From positions 58,587-122,586 of the forward strand of contig NZ_JMPJ01000051.1 of the NCBI RefSeq assembly GCF_000735345.1: a DNA stretch of 64,000 bases, in the 5' to 3' direction. Below the pieces are notes generated by a model. That model worked only from the letters and a program-made list of their open reading frames with translations. It did no database searches and was not told where the DNA came from. Source of the DNA: Ewingella americana ATCC 33852. Its GTDB lineage: Bacteria; Pseudomonadota; Gammaproteobacteria; Enterobacterales; Enterobacteriaceae. The position numbers and the translations under genes are program-made. This document shows, in pieces, positions 47,970 to 58,916 of the stretch (the stretch's first letter is position 1; the number at the start of each line of letters is the position of its first letter).

Positions 47970-48728
47970 TTACGCCGTGCGGGACATCTCGTCGCCAAAT
48001 TCTAATGCCGTTTTCATCGCAGCCACGATATCGCCATCCACGCAGTAACGACTAAATTCGTCAAAATCGGTATCAGAACTCATGGTCACGCCCGCTTTGC
48101 GATAGCGCATTTGCGACGGAACCTGACGCCCGGCTGAGCTGTGCAGCTCGCTCAAACCGATGTCGATAAACTTCTGCAAGTTAGTCAGACGAACACCCGC
48201 ACCGGCCATAATAATAGGACCGCGGCTTAGCTCGTTGAGTTCCCGAAGCATCGGTAATCCGACTTCAGCATTCTGTTGCTGGCCCGAAGTGAGAATGCGC
48301 GCCACGCCCAGTTGGGTGAGTTGCTCTAGCGCCACCTTCGGATTCAAACACATGTCGAAAGCGCGATGGAAAGTCACTGCCATGCTGCCGCACAGTGCCA
48401 TCACTTCCCACATTTTTGGCATATCAATGTGGCCTTCTTCATCCAGAATGCCGACCACGACGCCGGGGAAACCGAGATCGCGAATACAGGCGACGTCGCT
48501 TTTCAGAACATTAAACTCACTCTGGCTGTAGCAAAAATCGCCGCCCCGCGGACGCACAATCGGATGTACGGGGATAGTGACCTGCTCTCTGGCCAGTTTT
48601 AACGTGCCGAAACTTGGCGTAACGCCACCGTCGGCCTGGCTAGCACACAACTCAACCCGGTCAGCGCCGGCCTGCTCTGCCGTTAACGCACAGTCCACGC
48701 TATAACAACACACTTCTAACTTAGTCAT
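47970..48728 (-). CDS. cutC: CutC family protein
   Basis: This 252-residue TIM-barrel protein matches CutC ([36 protein letters not shown]-type start, [36 protein letters not shown]). Once linked to copper tolerance, the E. coli phenotype is now ascribed to MicL RNA from its 3' end, so the protein's function is open. It is divergent from a PatB-type gene. Confidence 0.95.
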   Translation of the reverse strand: MTKLEVCCYSVDCALTAEQAGADRVELCASQADGGVTPSFGTLKLAREQVTIPVHPIVRPRGGDFCYSQSEFNVLKSDVACIRDLGFPGVVVGILDEEGHIDMPKMWEVMALCGSMAVTFHRAFDMCLNPKVALEQLTQLGVARILTSGQQQNAEVGLPMLRELNELSRGPIIMAGAGVRLTNLQKFIDIGLSELHSSAGRQVPSQMRYRKAGVTMSSDTDFDEFSRYCVDGDIVAAMKTALEFGDEMSRTA

Positions 48729-48840
48729 GTGATCTCTCCTGATTACGGCATCATGCTACAACACTTGTCTGTAGCGGGCCATGTCGCGTAGGCTTTAGCA
48801 TGAGCACTCCCGCCCAATTGCCTGCTTTGGAAGGCTAACT

Positions 48841-49989
48841 ATGACACTCAATTTTGATCAATGGGTAGACCGTAGTCACAGCGATAGCGTTAAGTGGAAC
48901 AAATATAAAAATCAGGACGTCATTCCACTGTGGGTCGCAGATACTGACTTCGCTTCGCCACCTGAAGTGGTAGCTGAACTGCAACAGCGCGTCGCCGAAG
49001 GCGTTTTCGGCTACGGATTTACGCCCCCTGAATTGATCGAACTCTTTATTGAGCGCGCCACTAAGCGTTATCAATGGAATATTAAACCTGAATGGATTGT
49101 TTCCCTGCCCGGTCTGGTTTGCGGCCTGAATGTCGCGGTGCGTGCCACAGTGAACCACCATCAAACCAGCCTGCTGCCTTCACCTATCTACCCGCCTTTT
49201 ATTCAGGCCGCAGGGTCGGAAGGCCGCCACTATAAAAGCATTCCGGTGAAAGAAGTTGACCAGCGCTGGGTAGCTGACTTTAGCTCTCCTGAGCTGAAAA
49301 TGGACGGTGGCGAACGGCTGCTGATGCTGTGCAACCCTTACAACCCCGGCGGCACGGTCTATCGCCGCGATGAGTTGATGCAGCAACTGGCCTTTGCCCA
49401 ACAGCATGACTTAGTGGTCTGTAGCGATGAAATTCACTGCGACCTGCTGCTCGACCCGCAGGCGAAGCATATTCCCTTTGCGTCGTTGAGCGAGGATGCC
49501 GCGCAGCGCAGCATCACGCTGATGTCGCCCTCGAAAACCTTCAATCTGGCCGGTCTTGGCGCGTCGATGGCGATTATCCCTAATGCCGAACTGCGCAGAA
49601 AGTTCGAGCAAACCGCCGAGGGCATCGTGCCGCACGTCAATATTTTAGCCTATGTTGCCGCCACTGCCGCTTACCAGCACGGCGACGCGTGGCTGGAGCA
49701 GCAGCTGGCTTACCTGCGCGGCAATCAGCAGCTCGCGACACAAAGGATCAACGCCATGCCGGGCCTGCGGATGTTGCCGATTGAAGGCACCTATCTTGGC
49801 TGGATTGATGCCTCCGCCCTGCCGCTGGATAATCCGTATCGCTTCTTTGTGGATGCTGGGGTGGGCTTTACTTCAGGGCTGGCTTTTGGCGCGCCTAAGT
49901 TCGTGCGCATTAATCTGGGCTGCCAGCGCGCTTTGCTGGAGAAGGCGCTGGTGAGAATGGAGCAGGCGCTGGCAACCTTAAACGGCTAG
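48841..49989 (+). CDS. PatB/MalY-type C-S lyase (cystathionine beta-lyase-like)
   Basis: This 382-residue fold-type I PLP enzyme belongs to the MalY/PatB group: IPLWVADTDFASPP at the start, LCNPYNPGGTVY, VVCSDEIHCDLLL (Asp near the PLP N) and SPSKTFNLAGLGAS with the Schiff-base Lys. Such enzymes release thiols from cystathionine or other cysteine S-conjugates. It lacks a neighbouring MalT-controlled gene, so the symbol malY is withheld. Confidence 0.85.
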   Translation: MTLNFDQWVDRSHSDSVKWNKYKNQDVIPLWVADTDFASPPEVVAELQQRVAEGVFGYGFTPPELIELFIERATKRYQWNIKPEWIVSLPGLVCGLNVAVRATVNHHQTSLLPSPIYPPFIQAAGSEGRHYKSIPVKEVDQRWVADFSSPELKMDGGERLLMLCNPYNPGGTVYRRDELMQQLAFAQQHDLVVCSDEIHCDLLLDPQAKHIPFASLSEDAAQRSITLMSPSKTFNLAGLGASMAIIPNAELRRKFEQTAEGIVPHVNILAYVAATAAYQHGDAWLEQQLAYLRGNQQLATQRINAMPGLRMLPIEGTYLGWIDASALPLDNPYRFFVDAGVGFTSGLAFGAPKFVRINLGCQRALLEKALVRMEQALATLNG

Positions 49990-49992
49990 AAC

Positions 49993-50556
49993 TTACTCTC
50001 TTTCGCTGGCGACGATATCCCGCAGGCTGTGCGGATGAAACTTGATGGTCACCGTGCCATCAGTGATAGCAAGCGTCGGGTTCGGCAAACGCTCGTGCTC
50101 CCCTTTTGGCGAACTCTGTTTCAGTTTAATGCCCGGTGCGGTCAGTGCTTCATCGGCCAGCTCAGCCAGCGCCCGGGCATAGAAACCCTCTTCGCCGCCA
50201 CTCAAGACAATTTCAATATGCTCCCAGCCTTCGTGCGGGTAGCGCTTCTCGCCCGGATAAGGCAGTTCAATCAAATCAATGCTCAGCGGCCCGACTTCCA
50301 GCGGCTGGTTCAGGGAATAGAGGCAGATTGGTCGGCCATTAATCTCAGTTTCATTGAGCAGCGACGCGCACTGTTCAAAGCCTTTTCGCCAGCGCTCCGC
50401 CGTGGTGTTTTGGTGGCAGCGCAATGAAATATGATCAGCATGATAAGCCGACAAATCGAGCTGTAACTTCTCCGCAAAGGCGCTGAGCGCGGCAACAAAA
50501 CGCGGCATGTCGGCCACTAAATCATCAAGGTCGGCGACATCTTTCATGTTCAGCAT
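49993..50556 (-). CDS. yecM: YecM, VOC-fold protein
   Basis: This 187-residue protein matches E. coli YecM (HADHISLRCHQNTTAERWRKGFEQ, RPICLYSLNQPL, EGWEHIEIVL), with the metal-ligand His/Glu pattern of the vicinal-oxygen-chelate fold. Function unknown. It is divergent from argS as in E. coli and convergent with the PatB-like gene, with 3 bases between stops. Confidence 0.93.
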   Translation of the reverse strand: MLNMKDVADLDDLVADMPRFVAALSAFAEKLQLDLSAYHADHISLRCHQNTTAERWRKGFEQCASLLNETEINGRPICLYSLNQPLEVGPLSIDLIELPYPGEKRYPHEGWEHIEIVLSGGEEGFYARALAELADEALTAPGIKLKQSSPKGEHERLPNPTLAITDGTVTIKFHPHSLRDIVASERE

Positions 50557-50807
50557 GGTAGCTATTTCCTTAAAGTTAATCTCTGTCGGCGGCTAATTTA
50601 CACAGGGTTTCATGCCGTTGCCAGATACGTCCCGCATTCTGCGCGATTGCTGTGCTGCAAACGTGCGCCAATACTGACGCAGCGGGGCTTATATGATATA
50701 AACACGCATCATTTTTGGTTCATCTGCGTTAGGTGAACAGCAAACCATCAAACTCCTACCCAGATTCATCTGCACGGATGAAGGGTATTGATTCAAAAGG
50801 TAACTCG

Positions 50808-52538
50808 GTGAATATACAGGCTCTACTTTCAGATAAAGTCAGTCAGGCGTTGACTGCGGCAGGCGCGCCTGCTGATAGCGAAGCGCAAGTCCGTCAGTCT
50901 GCCAAAGCGCAATTTGGTGACTATCAGGCGAATGGCGTGATGTCCGTGGCGAAAAAGCTGGGCATGGCCCCACGACAACTGGCAGAGAAAGTGGTTGAGC
51001 TGTTAGACCTGAGCGGAATTGCTTCTAAAGTTGAGATTGCCGGTCCGGGCTTTATCAATATCTTCCTCGACCGCGCCTTTGTGGCCGCCAACGCCGACAA
51101 CGCGCTGCAACATGCCAAACTCGGTATCTCCCCGGTTGAGCCGCAAACCATTGTTATCGATTACTCTGCGCCGAACGTGGCGAAAGAGATGCACGTTGGT
51201 CACGTGCGTTCCACCATCATTGGCGACGCCGCCGCGCGTACCAACGAATTCCTCGGCCACAAAGTGATCCGCGCCAACCACGTCGGCGACTGGGGCACCC
51301 AGTTCGGCATGCTGATTGCCTATCTGGAAAAAGTGCAGAACGAAAACGCCGGTGAGATGAAGCTTTCCGACCTCGAAGAGTTCTATCGCGCGGCGAAAAA
51401 GAACTATGACGAAGACGAAGAGTTCGCCGTTCGTGCGCGTAACTACGTGGTCAAGCTGCAAGGTGGCGACGAATATTGCCGCCAGATGTGGCGCAAGCTG
51501 GTTGATGTCACCATGGCACAAAACCAGATAACCTATGACCGTCTGAATGTCACCCTGACCCGCGACGACGTCATGGGCGAAAGCCTGTACAACGACATGC
51601 TGCCGGGCATCGTGTCTGACCTGCAAGAGAAAGGTCTGGCGGTGGATAGCGAAGGCGCTGTGGTGGTTTATCTCGACGAATATAAGAACAAAGAAGGTGA
51701 GCCTATGGGCGTCATCATCCGTAAGAAGGATGGCGGCTACCTGTACACCACCACGGATATCGCCTGTGCGAAATACCGTTACGAAACCCTTGGCGCAGAC
51801 CGCGTGCTTTACTACATCGACTCCCGCCAGCACCAGCACCTGATGCAGGCTTGGACCATCGTGCGTAAAGCTGGGTATGTGCCAGAGTCAGTGCCGTTAG
51901 AGCACCATATGTTCGGCATGATGCTGGGCAAAGACGGCAAGCCGTTCAAAACTCGTGCTGGCGGCACCATTAAGCTGTCTGAACTGCTGGATGAAGCTAT
52001 TGAGCGCGCGCGCAAGCTGATCACCGAGAAGAACCCAGAGCTGGGCGGCGATGAACTGGAAAATCTGGTTAACGCCGTGGGTATCGGCGCCATCAAATAC
52101 GCTGACCTGTCGAAAAGCCGCACCACCGACTACATCTTCGACTGGGACAACATGCTGGCCTTCGAAGGCAATACCGCGCCTTATATGCAGTATGCCTACA
52201 CCCGCGTGGCGTCTATCTTCAAGCGTGCGGATATCGACGTTAACAGCCTGACTCAGCCGATTGTTATCAGCGAAGAGCGCGAAGCCCTGCTGGCCACTCG
52301 CCTGCTGCAATTCGAAGAAGTGCTGACCACCGTGGCGCGCGAAGGCACGCCGCACACCATGTGTGCTTACCTGTACGACGTGGCTGGCCTATTCTCTAGC
52401 TTCTACGAGCACTGCCCAATCCTTAACGCTGCCGACGAAACCAGCCGTCAAAGCCGCCTGAAACTGGCTCTGCTGACCCAAAGAACGCTGAAAACCGGTC
52501 TGGATACCTTGGGTATTGAAACCGTAGAACGCATGTAA
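50808..52538 (+). CDS. argS: Arginyl-tRNA synthetase
   Basis: This 576-residue class I synthetase has the HIGH-like [13 protein letters not shown], the Arg-tRNA-synthetase N-terminal domain, and the anticodon-binding C-terminus ending GIETVERM. I start at GTG 50808 (AAGG seven bases upstream), which gives the E. coli-like start NIQALL; ATG/GTG candidates from 50733 would add 25 unsupported residues. Confidence 0.96.
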   Translation: MNIQALLSDKVSQALTAAGAPADSEAQVRQSAKAQFGDYQANGVMSVAKKLGMAPRQLAEKVVELLDLSGIASKVEIAGPGFINIFLDRAFVAANADNALQHAKLGISPVEPQTIVIDYSAPNVAKEMHVGHVRSTIIGDAAARTNEFLGHKVIRANHVGDWGTQFGMLIAYLEKVQNENAGEMKLSDLEEFYRAAKKNYDEDEEFAVRARNYVVKLQGGDEYCRQMWRKLVDVTMAQNQITYDRLNVTLTRDDVMGESLYNDMLPGIVSDLQEKGLAVDSEGAVVVYLDEYKNKEGEPMGVIIRKKDGGYLYTTTDIACAKYRYETLGADRVLYYIDSRQHQHLMQAWTIVRKAGYVPESVPLEHHMFGMMLGKDGKPFKTRAGGTIKLSELLDEAIERARKLITEKNPELGGDELENLVNAVGIGAIKYADLSKSRTTDYIFDWDNMLAFEGNTAPYMQYAYTRVASIFKRADIDVNSLTQPIVISEEREALLATRLLQFEEVLTTVAREGTPHTMCAYLYDVAGLFSSFYEHCPILNAADETSRQSRLKLALLTQRTLKTGLDTLGIETVERM

Positions 52539-52560
52539 TTCTCGCGTTTTCAACGCCATA

Positions 52561-52591
52561 AAAAAGGCCAGCATCTGATGCTGGCCTTTTT
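52561..52591. terminator. Bidirectional terminator between argS and murJ
   Basis: AAAAAGGCCAGCAT and ATGCTGGCCTTTTT pair perfectly around CTG, between convergent genes. Confidence 0.92.
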
Positions 52592-52622
52592 GTTATTGCT
52601 TGATTATTGGCGGGCTAGAAAA

Positions 52623-54158
52623 TCAATCCAGACGGCGGGCGAACTCTTTGACGCGGAAGCCCAACAGCCCCAGCACGCCGAAGTAGGCAATCACCCCGAC
52701 CACGACCACTGCCATCAGGCGCGCCAGTCGATAAGCCATGCCGCCAACGTCCCACGCGGGCATCACGTACATCATGCCAAGCAGCGCGGCAGACATTGCC
52801 AGTACCGCCACAAACAGTTTGATCAGGAAGATGCGCCAACCCGGCTGTGGCTGGAAGATATCCTGTTTGCGCAGCTGCCAGTAGAGCAGCGCGGCGTTGA
52901 GGCAGGCAGCCAGACCAATCGACAGCGACAGACCGGCGTGCTTCAGCGGGCCGATAAACGCCAAGTTCATCACCTGAGTCATCGCCAGCGTGATAATGGC
53001 AATCTTCACCGGTGTCTTAATATCCTGACGCGAATAGAAGCCCGGAGCCAGCACCTTGACCACAATCAAACCCATCAGGCCAACGGAATAAGCAATCAGG
53101 GCGCGCTGGGTCATAGAAGCATCGAAGGCGGTGAATTTGCCATATTGGAACAGTGCCACGGTCAGAGGTTTCGCCAGAATGCCCAGCGCCACCGAGCTTG
53201 GCAGCGTCAGCAAGAAGCAGAGGCGCAGGCCCCAGTCCATCAGGCGGTTGTACTGCAAATGGTTGCCGCTGGAGAAGCTGCGAGCCAGCGAAGGCAGCAG
53301 GATAGTCCCCAGCGCCACGCCCAGCACGCCGGACGGAAACTCCATCAGGCGGTCAGCGTAATACATCCACGACACTGAGCCAGACACCAAGAATGAGGCA
53401 AAAATGGTGTTGATGATCAGCGAGATTTGGCTGACGGAAACCCCGAGAATGGCGGGTCCCATTTGGCGCATAACGCGCCAGACACCGGCATCTTTCAGGT
53501 TCAGGCGCGGCAACACCAGCATGCCGATTTTCTTCAAGTGCGGCAGTTGGTAACCCAGTTGCAACAGGCCCCCGGCCACCACCGCCCACGCCAGCGCTAA
53601 AATCGGTGGGTGGAAGTAAGGCGCGGCAAACAGCGCGAAGCCAATCATGCTGACGTTAAGGAAGGTGGGCGCAAACGCCGGAATGGAAAAACGGTTCCAA
53701 GTATTGAGTATCGCCCCGACCAACGACGCCAGCGAGATAAGCAGAATATAGGGGAAAGTGATGCGCAGCAGCGCGCTGGTTAAGGCAAATTTGTCTGGAG
53801 AATCAACAAAGCCCGGCGCGGTGACGTAGATAACCCAAGGCGCGGCAATCATCCCCAGCACGGTGACCACCGCCAAGACCAGCGTCAACAGGCCAGAAAC
53901 ATAGGCGATAAAAGTGCGAGTGGCTTCTTCACCCTGCTGCGTTTTATACTCGGCAAGGATTGGCACGAAAGCCTGTGAAAACGCGCCCTCGGCAAAGATA
54001 CGGCGCAATAAGTTAGGAAGTTTAAATGCCACAAAGAAGGCATCCGTCACCATTCCTGCCCCAAACACCCGCGCGACAATGGCGTCGCGAGCAAAACCTA
54101 ATACACGGGAAAACATCGTCATCGAACTGACGGCGGCCAAAGATTTCAGTAGATTCAT
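52623..54158 (-). CDS. murJ: Lipid II flippase MurJ (MviN)
   Basis: This 511-residue protein of the MOP superfamily has about 14 hydrophobic helices and the typical N-terminus [24 protein letters not shown]...[28 protein letters not shown]. It flips lipid II to the periplasm for wall synthesis. It lies downstream of mviM on the same strand, as in E. coli. Confidence 0.96.
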   Translation of the reverse strand: MNLLKSLAAVSSMTMFSRVLGFARDAIVARVFGAGMVTDAFFVAFKLPNLLRRIFAEGAFSQAFVPILAEYKTQQGEEATRTFIAYVSGLLTLVLAVVTVLGMIAAPWVIYVTAPGFVDSPDKFALTSALLRITFPYILLISLASLVGAILNTWNRFSIPAFAPTFLNVSMIGFALFAAPYFHPPILALAWAVVAGGLLQLGYQLPHLKKIGMLVLPRLNLKDAGVWRVMRQMGPAILGVSVSQISLIINTIFASFLVSGSVSWMYYADRLMEFPSGVLGVALGTILLPSLARSFSSGNHLQYNRLMDWGLRLCFLLTLPSSVALGILAKPLTVALFQYGKFTAFDASMTQRALIAYSVGLMGLIVVKVLAPGFYSRQDIKTPVKIAIITLAMTQVMNLAFIGPLKHAGLSLSIGLAACLNAALLYWQLRKQDIFQPQPGWRIFLIKLFVAVLAMSAALLGMMYVMPAWDVGGMAYRLARLMAVVVVGVIAYFGVLGLLGFRVKEFARRLD

Positions 54159-54190
54159 ATCAATTTTCTTATTTGCCAGCGGCTAAACAG

Positions 54191-54214
54191 CCACGCCTGC
54201 GGCAGCAGGCGTGG
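54191..54214 (-). repeat. GC-rich hairpin between mviM and murJ
   Basis: CCACGCCTGC and GCAGGCGTGG pair perfectly across four bases, in the 153-base gap before murJ. Only CTGTTTAG follows on the minus strand, so it is a weak terminator or attenuator at most. Confidence 0.45.
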
Positions 54215-54311
54215 GAGGCAAGAACTGGCAGAGCTCTAACGTGCGCCATAGTCTACGCATCCGAAACGCAATAGCTACTGGCAGTTGTTATATAATATTA
54301 CCCGCCGGTCA

Positions 54312-55241
54312 CTAAATAGTGACAACGTCACCTTCTAACATCTGTTCAATCAGCCGTTGGGCATAAATCCCCTGCTCGCCGCTGGTGTTCGGCGCGGTAT
54401 GATTGGCGATACTTTCAATGAAGTGGTGAATTGCCCCTTCGAACCCGCGCTGGGCCAGCGTGGTCTGCCAACCGGCGACCGGCAGTTGAGTCAGCAGGTC
54501 GTTCTTCTCTTCCTGCCACTGTTTCATATCCGCCAGCTGATAGACCGCGCCCTCGGTCACCGCCTGCACAGTTTCACGCGAACTGCCCGCCCGGCGGTGC
54601 ATCGAGGTGGTGACGATGCTGCCGTTACAATTGAAATGGTGCTCGGCGTAAATCATCTGCTGCTCGGCGTTGGCCGTGATCTGGCCGCTGAGCAACTTGG
54701 CGTCACCGCCCGCCAGCCATAGCGCGGTGTCCACCACGTGCAGGTAATCATCCAGCAGTGTGAAGCGCAGATTGTGCCCCACGCTGTCGGAACGGTGTTT
54801 ATCCATGCGCAGCGAGGCCGCGGGCTGCTGCTGTAACTGCTGATGCAGCTGGCGGTAGCGCGGCGCAAAGCGGCGGTTGAACCCTACCATCAGGCTTTTG
54901 CCGCTTTTCTCAGCCAGTTCAATCAGTTGCTCGGCCTGATCTAGCTCGGCCGCCAGTGGCTTATCCACGTAGACATGCACCCCGACCTTGAGCAGCTGGC
55001 TGACCACTTCGAAGTGGCTAGCCGTGCTGCTGTGCACAAATACCGCGTCACTCTGCGCCGCCAGTTCGTCCAACCGCGAAAAACAGTTCATGCGATAGCT
55101 GTCGCAAACCGCCTGCGCTTTTTGCTGATTCGGCGAGAAGCCGCCCACTAGCGTCCATTGTTCTGCATGGCTGAGGATCGGCAGATACGCTTTCTGCGCT
55201 ATGCCACCTAACCCCACCACGCCAATACGTAATTTTGTCAC
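54312..55241 (-). CDS. mviM: MviM, Gfo/Idh/MocA-family oxidoreductase
   Basis: This 309-residue protein has an N-terminal Rossmann fold (RIGVVGLGGIAQKAYLPIL), the family EKP-like DKPLA motif (HVYVDKPLAAEL) and a C-terminal alpha/beta domain. Substrate unknown. I start at GTG 55241, with AGGAG seven bases upstream, 10 bases after the yceH stop; the frame is open to 55283 but that would overlap yceH. Confidence 0.92.
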   Translation of the reverse strand: MTKLRIGVVGLGGIAQKAYLPILSHAEQWTLVGGFSPNQQKAQAVCDSYRMNCFSRLDELAAQSDAVFVHSSTASHFEVVSQLLKVGVHVYVDKPLAAELDQAEQLIELAEKSGKSLMVGFNRRFAPRYRQLHQQLQQQPAASLRMDKHRSDSVGHNLRFTLLDDYLHVVDTALWLAGGDAKLLSGQITANAEQQMIYAEHHFNCNGSIVTTSMHRRAGSSRETVQAVTEGAVYQLADMKQWQEEKNDLLTQLPVAGWQTTLAQRGFEGAIHHFIESIANHTAPNTSGEQGIYAQRLIEQMLEGDVVTI

Positions 55242-55251
55242 CGCGCGACTC

Positions 55252-55908
55252 CTAGTCTGCCAAGCGTTCGAGTAAATGTTCAAGGCGCTGTTTTAACTCC
55301 GCCACTTCGCTTTCCAGCGCGGCAACGCGTTCTTCCAGTGCTGAACTGTCGGCAACTGAAGCACTCAAAGTCTCATCTTCACTAGCCAATGCCACGTGAC
55401 TCACTTCGCCGCTGAACAGGTGCATGTAGCGGCTTTCACGTTTGCCCGGCTCACGCGCCAGACGCACGCAGAACGGGCCATCTTCGCGCTGGCTGAGTGC
55501 AGTCAGGGTTTGCTCAACTTCGCTGACATCGGCGAAATCATGCAGGCGGTTGGTACGGGTACGCAGCTCACCCGGCGTCTGTGCGCCGCGTAGCAGCAGA
55601 GTGGTGACCACGGCCACTTCCTGCGGAGAGAACTTCAAATTGCCGAACTCGGAGTTACAGAAGCGGTGCTCGTACTTCATGGTGCGGCTGCCGCTGAGGG
55701 TGCGGATGATGTGCTTACGCAGCAGTAAATCCAGCGTTTGCTGCACGTCGCTTTCGCTCAGTTCCATCACCGGCTCGCGGTTGGTTTTCTGATTACAGGC
55801 GGTGGTCAGGCCGTTGAGCGACATGGGATATTGTTCTGGCGTCGTCAGCTGTTTTTCCAGCAAACAGCCCACCACGCGGGCCTCTTTGGCACTTAATTCA
55901 TGTTTCAT
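55252..55908 (-). CDS. yceH: YceH, DUF480 family protein
   Basis: This 218-residue protein matches E. coli YceH: two winged-helix-like domains ([57 protein letters not shown]) and a C-terminal coiled coil (about 185-218). A DNA-binding role is suspected but not shown. It lies between rimJ and mviM, probably in one transcript. Confidence 0.94.
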   Translation of the reverse strand: MKHELSAKEARVVGCLLEKQLTTPEQYPMSLNGLTTACNQKTNREPVMELSESDVQQTLDLLLRKHIIRTLSGSRTMKYEHRFCNSEFGNLKFSPQEVAVVTTLLLRGAQTPGELRTRTNRLHDFADVSEVEQTLTALSQREDGPFCVRLAREPGKRESRYMHLFSGEVSHVALASEDETLSASVADSSALEERVAALESEVAELKQRLEHLLERLAD

Positions 55909-55917
55909 GCTGCTTCC

Positions 55918-56502
55918 TTAACGTGACGCGGTCCAATCCTGATAGGTCAAAGCAGTGAGGATGTGATCCTGCCATTTGCCGTCGATCAAGAGATAATCTT
56001 TCGCATAACCTTCTCGCTCAAAGCCGAGGCGATGCAGCAACGCGCCGCTGCGCTGGTTGTGCGGCATGTAGTTAGCCATGATGCGGTGCATCTTTTGCTG
56101 GCGCTGCATGTAGCGGATCAGCGATTGCAGCGCTTCAAACATCAGCCCTTGGCCCTGCCATTTCTCACCCAACGAGTATCCGAGAAAACAGGCGTGGAAT
56201 GAGCCGCGCAGCACATTGCTAAAGTTCGCCACGCCCTGCACGTGGTTTTCATCAGGGTCTAACAGGATGAAATAGTAGGCATTTCCCTGCTTTTGCATCT
56301 CGGTTATCAGCCCAAGACGCGCCTGCCAGCCGGAAGGATAACAGTGGCTTTCATCACGCACCGGCTCCCAAGGTTTGAGGAACGCGCGGTTCTCAACATA
56401 GTAATCAGCCATACGGTGCGCGTCGCGCTCGTGAACTAAACGCAATACCATTCGGTCAGTGGTAAGCCGCACTCTTGGTGTGGCAGATTTATAGCCAAAC
56501 AT
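55918..56502 (-). CDS. rimJ: Ribosomal S5 N-acetyltransferase RimJ
   Basis: This 194-residue GNAT enzyme acetylates the N-terminal Ala of ribosomal protein S5. It is very close to E. coli RimJ ([51 protein letters not shown]). I start at ATG 56502, with GGAGGGAAGG upstream; the open frame to 56589 has no counterpart. Divergent from mdtH. Confidence 0.95.
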   Translation of the reverse strand: MFGYKSATPRVRLTTDRMVLRLVHERDAHRMADYYVENRAFLKPWEPVRDESHCYPSGWQARLGLITEMQKQGNAYYFILLDPDENHVQGVANFSNVLRGSFHACFLGYSLGEKWQGQGLMFEALQSLIRYMQRQQKMHRIMANYMPHNQRSGALLHRLGFEREGYAKDYLLIDGKWQDHILTALTYQDWTASR

Positions 56503-56737
56503 CCCTTCCCTCCACAGTCCGCATGGGTCGATAAGAAGTATTGATAGGAAACCATAAGCCGGATGAATAATCCGCCGATTAAACGTCAATTCTGCCAGTC
56601 TGAGCGCGGCTTGACGATAAAAAAATATTATCTATAGCACCCTATCTAATTGCCCGTTTGAGGTTCAGAATTGAACCTAGTTCCTCCCCCCTCATAGCAC
56701 CTGTCGGATCGGGTGCCAATAACCTTTCAGGTGAAGC

Positions 56738-57943
56738 ATGTCATTGGTCTCGCAAGCTCGGAGCTTGGGTAAATACTTCCTATTATTAGATAATGCACTG
56801 GTTATTCTAGGCTTCTTTTTAGTATTCCCCCTGATTTCGATTCGCTTTGTCGACCAGCTTGGCTGGGCCGCGATGGCCGTCGGGTTAGCACTGGGCGTCC
56901 GCCAATTGACCCAACAGGGGCTAGGCATCTTTGGCGGCGCGATTGCCGACCGCTTTGGTGCCAAACCGATGATTGTCACCGGCATGCTGCTGCGCGCCTC
57001 GGGTTTCGCCACCATGGCGATGGCCGACGCACCGTGGATCTTGGTCTGCTCCTGCATCTTATCCGGCCTCGGCGGCACATTGTTTGATCCACCGCGCACC
57101 GCGCTGGTGATTAAACTCACCCGTCCTCATGAGCGTAGTCGCTTTTACTCTTTATTGATGATGCAAGACAGCGCCGGTGCCGTTATTGGGGCCTTGATCG
57201 GCAGTTGGCTGTTGCAGTACGACTTCCATTACGTCTGCTGGGCCGGGGCCGCGGTGTTTGTGCTGGCGGCGATTTGTAACGCCTGGCTGCTGCCCGCCTA
57301 CCGGATTTCCACCATGCGTACCCCAATGCGTGAAGGCATGATGCGCGTGCTGCGCGACCGCCGCTTTGTGGCCTACGTGCTGACCCTGACCGGCTATTAC
57401 ATGCTGACCGTGCAGGTAATGTTAATGCTACCGATTGCGGTCAATGACATTGCGGGCAGCCCGTCGGCGGTGAAATGGATGTACGCCATTGAGGCCGTGC
57501 TGTCGCTGACCCTGCTGTACCCGATTGCGCGCTGGAGCGAAAAACGTTTTCGCCTCGAGCAGCGTTTGATGTTCGGCCTGCTGATCATGACCTTCAGCCT
57601 GCTCCCGGTCGGCATGGTGACTTCTATTAACCCGTTGCTGATGCTGATTGGCTTTTTCTACATTGGCTCGATCATTGCAGAACCAGCGCGCGAAACGCTG
57701 GGTGCTTCGCTGGCCGACGCACGCGCACGTGGCAGCTATATGGGCTTCAGCCGTTTAGGTTTGGCTCTCGGCGGCGTGATTGGCTATACCGGCGGTGGCT
57801 GGATGTATGACACCGGCCGCGCACTCGAGCTGCCTCAGTTACCTTGGTTCTTACTGGCAATTGTCGGCCTGATCACCCTCACCGGACTCTACTGGCAGTT
57901 CAATCTGCGACGCATTGAACCGGCGATGCTCAGCGGTAACTGA
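56738..57943 (+). CDS. mdtH: MFS transporter MdtH
   Basis: This 401-residue protein with 12 predicted helices matches MdtH ([39 protein letters not shown] as motif A). MdtH overproduction gives quinolone tolerance in E. coli; its natural substrate is unknown. Divergent from rimJ and upstream of grxB as in E. coli. Confidence 0.95.
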   Translation: MSLVSQARSLGKYFLLLDNALVILGFFLVFPLISIRFVDQLGWAAMAVGLALGVRQLTQQGLGIFGGAIADRFGAKPMIVTGMLLRASGFATMAMADAPWILVCSCILSGLGGTLFDPPRTALVIKLTRPHERSRFYSLLMMQDSAGAVIGALIGSWLLQYDFHYVCWAGAAVFVLAAICNAWLLPAYRISTMRTPMREGMMRVLRDRRFVAYVLTLTGYYMLTVQVMLMLPIAVNDIAGSPSAVKWMYAIEAVLSLTLLYPIARWSEKRFRLEQRLMFGLLIMTFSLLPVGMVTSINPLLMLIGFFYIGSIIAEPARETLGASLADARARGSYMGFSRLGLALGGVIGYTGGGWMYDTGRALELPQLPWFLLAIVGLITLTGLYWQFNLRRIEPAMLSGN

Positions 57944-57956
57944 CTGTGATTAAACG

Positions 57957-57979
57957 CCGCTCTCACCCGAGAGCGGTTT
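57957..57979 (+). terminator. Terminator of mdtH
   Basis: A perfect 8-bp stem (CCGCTCTC/GAGAGCGG, loop ACCC) is followed by a short TTTG, 13 bases after the stop. Confidence 0.55.
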
Positions 57980-58082
57980 GATCTCCCTCTATTCTTTACC
58001 CATACTCCTTAATGGCGTCACACACGGCTGGCCTTTTTGCTGTTCCTTGTAGGCCCGCCACGGATTAAAGGAGTACCGCACT

Positions 58083-58730
58083 ATGAAACTCTACATTTAC
58101 GAACATTGCCCCTTCTGTGTTAAAGCCCGAATGATCTTCGGGCTGAAAAACATACCGATTGAAATCAAAGCATTAGCCAATGACGATGAAAAGACCCCGA
58201 TTTCAATGGTGGGTAAGAAAGTCCTGCCTATCCTGCAAAAACAGGATGGCAGCTTTATGCCAGAGAGCATGGATATCGTGCACTTCATTGATAAGAGCGA
58301 CGGCAAGCCGCTGCTGACCGGGGCGACCAACCCGAAGATTGCCGCCTGGCTGCGTCAGGTGTCTGAATACACTTCCAAGCTGCTTTTGCCGCGCTTTGTG
58401 CAGGCCCCGCTGGAGGAGTTTGCCACCCCAGAAGCTAAGAAGTATTTCACTGAGAAAAAGCAGGCGTCGATTGGCGACTTCAAAGAGCACCTTCAGCACT
58501 CTGAAGGTCTGGTGAAAAAAATCAGCCATGACCTGCGCGCGCTGGATGAGCTGATCCAAGAGCCTAACGCGGTAAATGGCGAACTGTCGGAAGATGACTT
58601 CAGCCTGTGGCCGCTGCTGCGTTCGCTGTCGATTGTCAAAGGCGTGGTGCTGCCTTCCCGCGTGCAGGCTTATCGCGACAATATGGCCAAACAGACACAG
58701 GTCAATCTGTTTACCAGTCTGGCGATTTAG
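58083..58730 (+). CDS. grxB: Glutaredoxin 2
   Basis: This 215-residue protein is the large, GST-like glutaredoxin: an N-terminal thioredoxin domain with the active site C9-P-F-C12 and an all-helical C-terminal domain (about 85-215). It reduces mixed disulphides with glutathione and is the most abundant glutaredoxin in E. coli. The order mdtH-grxB-yceB matches E. coli. Confidence 0.96.
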   Translation: MKLYIYEHCPFCVKARMIFGLKNIPIEIKALANDDEKTPISMVGKKVLPILQKQDGSFMPESMDIVHFIDKSDGKPLLTGATNPKIAAWLRQVSEYTSKLLLPRFVQAPLEEFATPEAKKYFTEKKQASIGDFKEHLQHSEGLVKKISHDLRALDELIQEPNAVNGELSEDDFSLWPLLRSLSIVKGVVLPSRVQAYRDNMAKQTQVNLFTSLAI

Positions 58731-58738
58731 TCGCCTTG

Positions 58739-58762
58739 GCAGCCGGAGCCTCTTCCGGCTGC
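58739..58762 (+). terminator. Hairpin after grxB
   Basis: GCAGCCGGA and TCCGGCTGC form a perfect 9-bp stem 8 bases after the stop. T residues after it are few (TGTTCC), so efficiency is unclear. Confidence 0.45.
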
Positions 58763-58916
58763 TGTTCCTCCGCCTCTTCTACTGCACGATTTGGACTTTT
58801 AATCTGTGCGCCAAGCACTTAGGCTAATCAGCGTTGTCTGATAGGCATCGCCATGTAAATAGCCCATGCTGCGATGGCTTTAGGCTGTTCACGCGGTATT
58901 ACGCACAGAGGATAAG

